Shown piece by piece: positions 59,501 to 64,000 of a stretch of 64,000 nucleotides of DNA. Numbering within the stretch: position 1 is the stretch's first letter; every line of letters starts with the position of its first letter. The stretch is from Actinokineospora bangkokensis (GTDB lineage: Bacteria > Actinomycetota > Actinomycetes > Mycobacteriales > Pseudonocardiaceae). The stretch covers positions 297,606 through 361,605 of the forward strand of contig NZ_MKQR01000011.1 of NCBI RefSeq assembly GCF_001940455.1. Direction: 5' to 3'. Under the pieces are notes generated by a model. That model had not been told where the DNA came from and searched no databases. It saw only the letters and a program-made list of their open reading frames with translations. The position numbers and the translations under genes are program-made.

Positions 59501-62500
59501 GTACGACCGGCCGCTCTGCGACCGGCTCCCGGACGCCGACCCGCTGCCCGCCTGGGCGTCGGTGGCGGTGGAGCCGTTGTCGGCGCCCGGGGTGGGGGCC
59601 ACGCCGAAGCCGACCGGGGTGCCCTGGCCCGCGGGCAGCGTGGTGCCGCCCAGGCCCGGGTCGTTGACCCCGCGCGTCCAGGTGACGGCGGTGGACGAGC
59701 CGTGCGAGCGGGAGTCCTCGGTCTCGCGCTCGAGGTCGACCTTGACCCCGTCCGGGCTGGCCGCGACGAACCGGAACGAGCCGGGGCGGAACTGCGCGGT
59801 GACCTTGGCGTCGTAGAGGTTGTCGTAGGTGGTGTGCTTGCGGCTCTCCACCCGCTCGGTGCGGTAGTCGTCGCTGGTGAACATGGTGAACCCGCCGTTG
59901 TGCAGCGAACTGCCGCGGGTGAAGCCGTGCAGCACGTGCTCGCCCTGCCCGCCCGGGCGGGTGAAGTCGGAGGGCACGGCCTTGGCCGCTTGCAGCGCGG
60001 GGGCGGTGACGGCGCCCAGCCGCGGCGGCCTGCCGCCGAGCAGGGCGTAGGCGGTGTCGCGGATCGCGCGGGTGGTGTCCTGGCCCAGCGACTCCAGCGC
60101 CCACATCGACCCGGCGCCCAGCACGCCGTTGCGGGCGGGGGTCGCGGCGACCACCTGGGTGGTCGGCGCGGTGGTGGGCTGGGTGAGGGCGGGCGAGACG
60201 GTGGTGTCCGGGGCGACGAGGTCGACCGCGCCGGGCAGCACGACCGGCGCCGCGCTGGTCCTGGTGAAGTCGATGTGGCGCACCACCGGCCCGGCGAACG
60301 CGTCGAGCGCGGGGGTTGGCCTGCGGTAGCGGGTGATGACCAGGGTGTGGTCGACCTCGTGGGTGGAGCGGCCGACCTTGTCCACCTTGACCTGCTGGCT
60401 GGTCTTCACCCCGCCGCTGGTCGGGTCGGTGGTGGAGTTCGCCTTGCTGCCGCTGAGACCCGGCTGCACGCCGAAAGCACCGCTGGCGGCACCGGCGCTG
60501 GGGGTGACCTTCTCCGGCTTGCCGTCCGGGCCCAGCGGGGCCGCGGGCACCGGCGGTGTGGTGCTGTGGCTGCCGCCGACCAGGAGGTTCGCGCTGCCGG
60601 AGGTGGTGTCGGTGGTGGTGCGGGTGGTGGACGGGGAGGCGTAGCCGGTGGTGGCCTGGCTGTTGGGGACGACGCCGCCGCTGGGGGTGGCGGCGCGGGT
60701 CGAGGGGGCGGAGGTGATCCGGATGTCGACGACGTCCTCGAACAGCACGTCGGTGTCGGACACCGAGATCAGCGCCTCGTCGCCTGCGAGCGGGTCGCGC
60801 AGGAACACGTGCCCGCGCGGGGTGCTCAGCAGGTCGCGCACCTGCTCCAGCACGAGGTTCTGCCACTTGCCGGTGACGCCGAGCCCGGTGAGCTGGGTCC
60901 GCACCGGGTCGAGCGCGTCCGGGTTCGGCGCGAGGGCGGTGGCGGGCGGGGTGTGCAGGGTGCTGCTGATGACGGTGGTCTGGCTCTGCGAGGTGTAGGT
61001 GCCCGGGGCGGTGAGCAGCGTCGTCGCCGGGGTGTTGGGGGTGGCGGGGGCCTCGGGCAGGGCGGCGGTCAGCTCGGCGGGCACGTCGAGGCCCTGCTGC
61101 TGGAACAGCGCGATGGCCGAGGCCACCGGCAGCTGGACCAGCGCGCCGTCGGGCTGGTCGACGACCACCGGCAGCGCGCCGAACCTGTTGGTCTTGACGG
61201 CGTTGCGGATGTTCATGTCCGCGGCGAACTCGTAGCGGGTGTCCAGCGCGATCCACGCCGTCGGGCCCTTGTACTCGTAGGCCTGCTTGCCGCCGGAGGC
61301 GAAGTCGCGGGCGAGCGTGCCGCCCCACTTCTTGCCCAGGCCCAGGTTGAGCCGCAGGCGCGCGCCCCAGCCGGTCGCGCGCTTGGGGGTGACGTCGAGG
61401 TTGAGCTCGGCTTCGACGCCCTTGGCCTTGCCCCGGGTGTTGCTGACGGCCAGGTCGCCGCTCTGGTTGCGCTGGAGGGTGCCGTTGGTGCGGATGTCGA
61501 TGAGCCGGGGCGAGGAGTAGGTGGTGGTCGCGACCAGGGCGCCGTTGAAGTCGGTGGCGCGGCCCGGCTGGACCATGTCGGCGGTCTTGGCCTGCTGCCC
61601 GCCGAGGCCGAGCGCGGCCCGGCCGCGGCTGCCGACCTCACCGAGGAAGTACCGGATCGTCTCGCCGGGGGTGCTGCCCGGCTTGGTCATCGGGGACAGC
61701 TTGTAGCGGAAGGTGGTGTTGACCCCGCCGCGGGTCTCGGTGATCTCGCGCCTGCCCCACGAGGCCCAGCTGCCGCCGCCGAAGGGCGATTCGCGCACGG
61801 TGGTCGGCCTGCCGCCGGGGGCGGGCGACAGCGCCTCGACGCTCTTGGCGAGGGCGATGTTGGCGCCCTCGGTGGTGTTGGTGGTGACCCGCACGTGCTC
61901 GACGGTGGCGAACTCGCCCAGCGTGCCGGGGGTGATCGGCCGGGCGCCCGCGGGCAGCGCGGGGGCGGCGCCGAGGTAGATGCCCTCGCGCATCGGGCTG
62001 GCGGGCAGGGCGCGCACGGCCCAGTCGAGCTTGTCCGCCGGGGCGGCCACGCGCACCGCGCCCGGCACGGTGAACGCCTGGATCTGCGCGGCGGGCGCCG
62101 TGGTGGTGCCGGTGGCGATGGCGGTGGCGACGTCGGCGGTCGAGGGCTCGGTGAGCCGCTGGTCGACGCGGGGGCCGCCGGTCATCATGCCGCCCATGAA
62201 CACCCGCTGGAACCAGTTCGGGGTGGCCACGGTGCGGTGCACCACCACCACGTCGACGGTGCCGTCGAAGCCGCGGAACTCGCCGGTGTAGCTGGTGGCG
62301 CGCGCGTCGCGGGCGGTGGTGCCCGCGTTGGTGGACCGGGAGTTCTCGTAGCCCGCGGCCACGGCAACGCGGGGGGCGCCCGCGGAGGTGGTGGGCCCGC
62401 CCTGGAACGGGCGCGGGTCGCCGTCCTGCGGCCGCGGCTTGGGCAGGTCCGCCCCCGGGGAGTCCTTGCCGACCGGCCGGGACTCGAACGCGACGCCGAT

Positions 62501-64000
62501 CTTGGCCGAGCGGGTGGCGGCCAGCGCCCTGCGGTGCTGGGCGTTGTTCTGGTCCTGCACGGTGGACTTGGTCTGCGAGCTGAGCACGGTGGTCGTGGGC
62601 GGGCGGATCGAGGTGTGCACCTCGACCTGGTGCACCTGGTTGCCCTCGACCCAGGTGACCGGCTCGCCGCCGTACATCGAGTTGTACACCGCCTGCACGG
62701 CGTTCTTGCCCGTGAAGCGCGCCTCGACGGCCTTGGTGCCCTCGGCGCCGAGGGTGAACCCGGTGGTGATGTGGTCGGCGATCGCCTGGGCGCCCGGCAC
62801 GGACTTGATGTCGTCGGTGCCCAGCAGGTACGGGCCGGTGCCCGCGCCGGTGGTGGGCTTGGCCGAGTTCGCCAGGTGCGCGGGCAGCGGCAGGCCCTGG
62901 GCCCTGGCCAGCTCGACCGGCACGCGGATGGTGCTCTCCAGGGTCCCGGTGGCGGTGTGGCTGTCGGCGGTGACCGTCACCGGCCGCTGCACCTGGTAGA
63001 CCAGCTCGGTGTCGCCGACGCCGCGGTCGACGGCCTGCTCGGTGGTCTTGGTGTGGCCCGCGGTCAGCCCGCTGGCGAAGTCGACGAACGCGCCGACGAA
63101 GAAGCCCCAGCGGCTGAAGGACTTGCCGACGAACAGGCCCGCGCCCGCGTTGGCCTCCGCACCCCGGCTGGTGCCGCTGCTGCCCGCGTGCTTGGCGTTG
63201 GCGGAGGTGGCGATCGTGGTGGTGCCGATGAGGGTCACCTGCGGCTGGCCGTTGCCGCGCACGGTGACGTCGCGGCCGTCGACGTTGACCATGCGGTCGA
63301 GGTTGGTGTTGGCCTGGGAGCTGAGCAGGGTGAACACGGTGTCGCGGTCCACCGGGGCGGCGTGGGTGCCGTTGTTGAGCGCGGCGGTGACCGAGTCGGT
63401 GAGCGCGACGGGCGCCTGGGCGGCCTCGACGGTGATGGTGCCGTCCAGGCTGATCGCCGTCTGGGTGCTGGCGGGCAGGGCGACCGTCTGCGGCGCGGTG
63501 CGGGTGACGTCCGGGACGCGCAGGTCCATCCGCAGCGACACCGGGGCCGACCGCGCGCCACCGGGCAGCGCCGCGGTGATCTCCAGCGCGGTCTGCACCA
63601 GCGCGCGGTCGCCGGTGGACGCGCCTTCCTTGGCGGTGGCGGTCGAGCCCATCGTCTGCGAGCGCTTGCCGGTGGCGCCGACGTAGACGGTCGGCCGCAG
63701 CACCAGGTCCACGCCGGGGATCGGGATGGCCGAGAACAGCGGGATGCGCAGCGGCAGCGAGCTGGACACCGACTCCGACAGCGGGGTCTGCGCGTCCTGG
63801 CCGGTGGAGCGCGACGAACCGGGGGTGGCGTCCGGCCTGCCACTGACGGCGTCCTTCGTGCGGGTGTCGCCGGGGCGCAGCACGGTGCCGGTGAGCTGGA
63901 CCCGCACCGGCCCGCCGGTGGTGGTGACGGTGACCTGGCCGTTGCCGTTGGCGACCGCGGCCAGGTCGTCGGCGCTGAGGCCGTCGACGGCGGTCTGCAC
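56561..64000 (-). CDS. C-terminal part of a giant toxin: ADP-ribosyltransferase-like and papain-fold deamidase-like domains (partial)
   Basis: The open frame of 2,479 residues runs off the right edge, so the N-terminus is missing. Counted from the edge, about 1-1700 are long repeating Gly/Ser/Thr-rich beta modules without known motif. A Thr/Gly linker follows near 1770-1800. Residues about 1955-2080 form an ADP-ribosyltransferase-like domain of the pierisin/scabin kind: LYHFSRKPPTQVLAEGGL, TAFLSATTDP and the QxE motif in DQKEITFPGG. The position of the usual catalytic Arg is His. Residues about 2180-2310 form a papain-fold (toxin glutamine deamidase-like) domain: Cys about 2205 in DVNCLDSALAFH, His about 2286 in PGHAWNVVN, Asp about 2301 in SLADPQAG. 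The tail is helical and acidic. Confidence 0.85.
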   Translation of the reverse strand: MQTAVDGLSADDLAAVANGNGQVTVTTTGGPVRVQLTGTVLRPGDTRTKDAVSGRPDATPGSSRSTGQDAQTPLSESVSSSLPLRIPLFSAIPIPGVDLVLRPTVYVGATGKRSQTMGSTATAKEGASTGDRALVQTALEITAALPGGARSAPVSLRMDLRVPDVTRTAPQTVALPASTQTAISLDGTITVEAAQAPVALTDSVTAALNNGTHAAPVDRDTVFTLLSSQANTNLDRMVNVDGRDVTVRGNGQPQVTLIGTTTIATSANAKHAGSSGTSRGAEANAGAGLFVGKSFSRWGFFVGAFVDFASGLTAGHTKTTEQAVDRGVGDTELVYQVQRPVTVTADSHTATGTLESTIRVPVELARAQGLPLPAHLANSAKPTTGAGTGPYLLGTDDIKSVPGAQAIADHITTGFTLGAEGTKAVEARFTGKNAVQAVYNSMYGGEPVTWVEGNQVHQVEVHTSIRPPTTTVLSSQTKSTVQDQNNAQHRRALAATRSAKIGVAFESRPVGKDSPGADLPKPRPQDGDPRPFQGGPTTSAGAPRVAVAAGYENSRSTNAGTTARDARATSYTGEFRGFDGTVDVVVVHRTVATPNWFQRVFMGGMMTGGPRVDQRLTEPSTADVATAIATGTTTAPAAQIQAFTVPGAVRVAAPADKLDWAVRALPASPMREGIYLGAAPALPAGARPITPGTLGEFATVEHVRVTTNTTEGANIALAKSVEALSPAPGGRPTTVRESPFGGGSWASWGRREITETRGGVNTTFRYKLSPMTKPGSTPGETIRYFLGEVGSRGRAALGLGGQQAKTADMVQPGRATDFNGALVATTTYSSPRLIDIRTNGTLQRNQSGDLAVSNTRGKAKGVEAELNLDVTPKRATGWGARLRLNLGLGKKWGGTLARDFASGGKQAYEYKGPTAWIALDTRYEFAADMNIRNAVKTNRFGALPVVVDQPDGALVQLPVASAIALFQQQGLDVPAELTAALPEAPATPNTPATTLLTAPGTYTSQSQTTVISSTLHTPPATALAPNPDALDPVRTQLTGLGVTGKWQNLVLEQVRDLLSTPRGHVFLRDPLAGDEALISVSDTDVLFEDVVDIRITSAPSTRAATPSGGVVPNSQATTGYASPSTTRTTTDTTSGSANLLVGGSHSTTPPVPAAPLGPDGKPEKVTPSAGAASGAFGVQPGLSGSKANSTTDPTSGGVKTSQQVKVDKVGRSTHEVDHTLVITRYRRPTPALDAFAGPVVRHIDFTRTSAAPVVLPGAVDLVAPDTTVSPALTQPTTAPTTQVVAATPARNGVLGAGSMWALESLGQDTTRAIRDTAYALLGGRPPRLGAVTAPALQAAKAVPSDFTRPGGQGEHVLHGFTRGSSLHNGGFTMFTSDDYRTERVESRKHTTYDNLYDAKVTAQFRPGSFRFVAASPDGVKVDLERETEDSRSHGSSTAVTWTRGVNDPGLGGTTLPAGQGTPVGFGVAPTPGADNGSTATDAQAGSGSASGSRSQSGRSYLFTADADFFVETRAHHSNKVAAAVGAVRDRLTGRPDGERPKVAQVHSQQDLTVRVWEADALREGLITLHDVWTHGGKAPAASTGLQVTKTGDGAVLHAAGPAPAHTPTVPATRDDTGRTLHIGPGVTQQQVTDFVESLPVEMRPVDFAITTPATTTFTAADLRQAVGGIGAPTTPSPWSATEVRAEARAADHGFGPLTPTQRHGLRTQADAIIAQTHDLTRLDNTGLTDDVTTIVALHLHRGGTPQQATTLSTDIAGGLGTQVPTTPAATTGTTTGTGTTTTTTSGPTTTTTGTGLGTSSGAVPLGGTTDTVAGHWPTPAPTTQAPAPVPAPFPAPAEYQEFTALPTTAQATDGRWEVRGDQGEPSVAWHSGAGLIGLYEPDGPSDGTFVSDRGGRLRNNTGVFQWFRGTVAGDPIGYSLDRGSSHPEVGTTTSTRPVAPDAVAIPGFETTFADQYAQWRTSGEDLYHFSRKPPTQVLAEGGLAPKGHGTTRHLLDYVNNGHRDTAFLSATTDPGAMALTQQANPDRVIPSNYDYVYVFRAPGGIDVNATLDLASPFPDQKEITFPGGVRSEFIVGYRAVLGDQPVGPIHPMPQLSPDTVGSLPATQPAPDAGTPVEAPTPAAQDSPVSAGTKRSRDDFEADEGPVTEVEPPASKPITERLVPPSAAETAALTAVVAPGTRFTDPSLWVGLVNGDRSAAGRDVNCLDSALAFHATYRGEPRVAGASATGAAPGGVGAATGAATSYAPELIGKGPLALAEVIDRVTRGGHGSDAVLIAFPATGGPGHAWNVVNHHGTVSLADPQAGTLTPATPEAITGLGRVYAIPVDPDGGFIGTTPAPVPRPQSTTPAIAAEFDRVSTAPDPDWSAYQDFLDDQRPLLDPRQQAELDLHARDVDMRRIREGVLAGTPVRLRDSLATLVPTADGLRVVGAAITAELAADLAAITSRDVIALVVGSDGEEPWGLRFPPRGRPLPVTEDEV

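Noticed and set aside
58410-61328. A 972-codon alternative minus-strand frame within the giant toxin gene.
   Set aside because: It consists largely of Arg/His/Gly/Pro runs and is shifted relative to the real frame, which carries the toxin motifs.

Overview
The window is a stretch of very GC-rich, gene-dense chromosome (roughly 73-75 percent G+C by eye). GTG starts are frequent, strands alternate often and 4-base stop/start overlaps are common. The gene content (furA-katG, BTAD/SARP regulator, CYP105-like P450, SpoIIE-type phosphatase, HisKA_3/NarL regulators, EccA-like AAA proteins, actinobacterial DUF families) points to a filamentous actinomycete. A Pseudonocardiaceae-like genome (Actinosynnema/Saccharothrix/Actinokineospora type) is my best guess, as inference only. 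No rRNA, tRNA, CRISPR array, transposase or integrase was seen. No gap between genes exceeds about 250 bp.

Left part (1-26 kb): a DUF6042-like gene; a TetR gene with twin palindromic operators shared with a divergent small membrane protein; the furA-katG peroxide operon; a ferredoxin-reductase-like flavoprotein; a spore-photoproduct-lyase-family radical SAM protein; a GNAT acetyltransferase; a VOC protein; and a CYP105-like P450 followed directly by a second ferredoxin-reductase-type flavoprotein. Next comes a compact redox neighbourhood (HemK2-like methyltransferase, CDGSH Fe-S protein, haem-oxygenase-like diiron oxidase, phytoene-desaturase-like flavoprotein, SRPBCC protein). It is followed by a nucleotidyltransferase/BON/metallophosphoesterase operon, then mntH and manganese catalase beside a BTAD regulator. 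A family-2 glycosyltransferase, an SDR gene coupled to an internally deleted alpha/beta-hydrolase remnant, an M20 amidohydrolase and a four-domain PAS-SpoIIE-HATPase-STAS phosphatase complete this part.

Middle (26-42 kb): a DUF6098-like gene, a YbdK/GCS2-type ligase, a short second Rho factor, a secreted penicillin-acylase-family hydrolase with a C-terminal discoidin domain, a TetR/FAD-monooxygenase/GT1-glycosyltransferase group that looks like natural-product tailoring, an S4 RNA-binding protein, a DUF899 protein, a sugar-alcohol-type dehydrogenase coupled to an SMP-30 lactonase, an intact orphan HisKA_3 kinase, and an unrecognised two-TM protein of clearly lower GC.

Right part (42.4-64 kb) is the most unusual region. 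A three-gene regulatory operon encodes an HK remnant lacking a normal ATPase domain, an intact NarL response regulator, and a fusion of degenerate kinase with degenerate dynamin-like GTPase. It diverges across an 18-bp palindrome from an Hsp70 ATPase domain fused through one TM helix to an ExoP-like carbohydrate-binding domain. Then follow a right-handed beta-helix fused to two EccA/CbxX-type AAA+ modules, an unknown 286-residue protein coupled to it, an 838-residue protein with a degenerate ADP-ribosyltransferase-like C-terminus, an Lrp regulator with a divergent PLP decarboxylase, and finally the C-terminal 2,479 residues of a giant protein that runs off the window end. That giant protein carries long repetitive Gly/Ser/Thr-rich beta modules, an ADP-ribosyltransferase-like domain and a papain-fold deamidase-like domain. 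My main hypothesis is that this is a giant-toxin locus with dedicated unfoldase, chaperone and regulatory genes.
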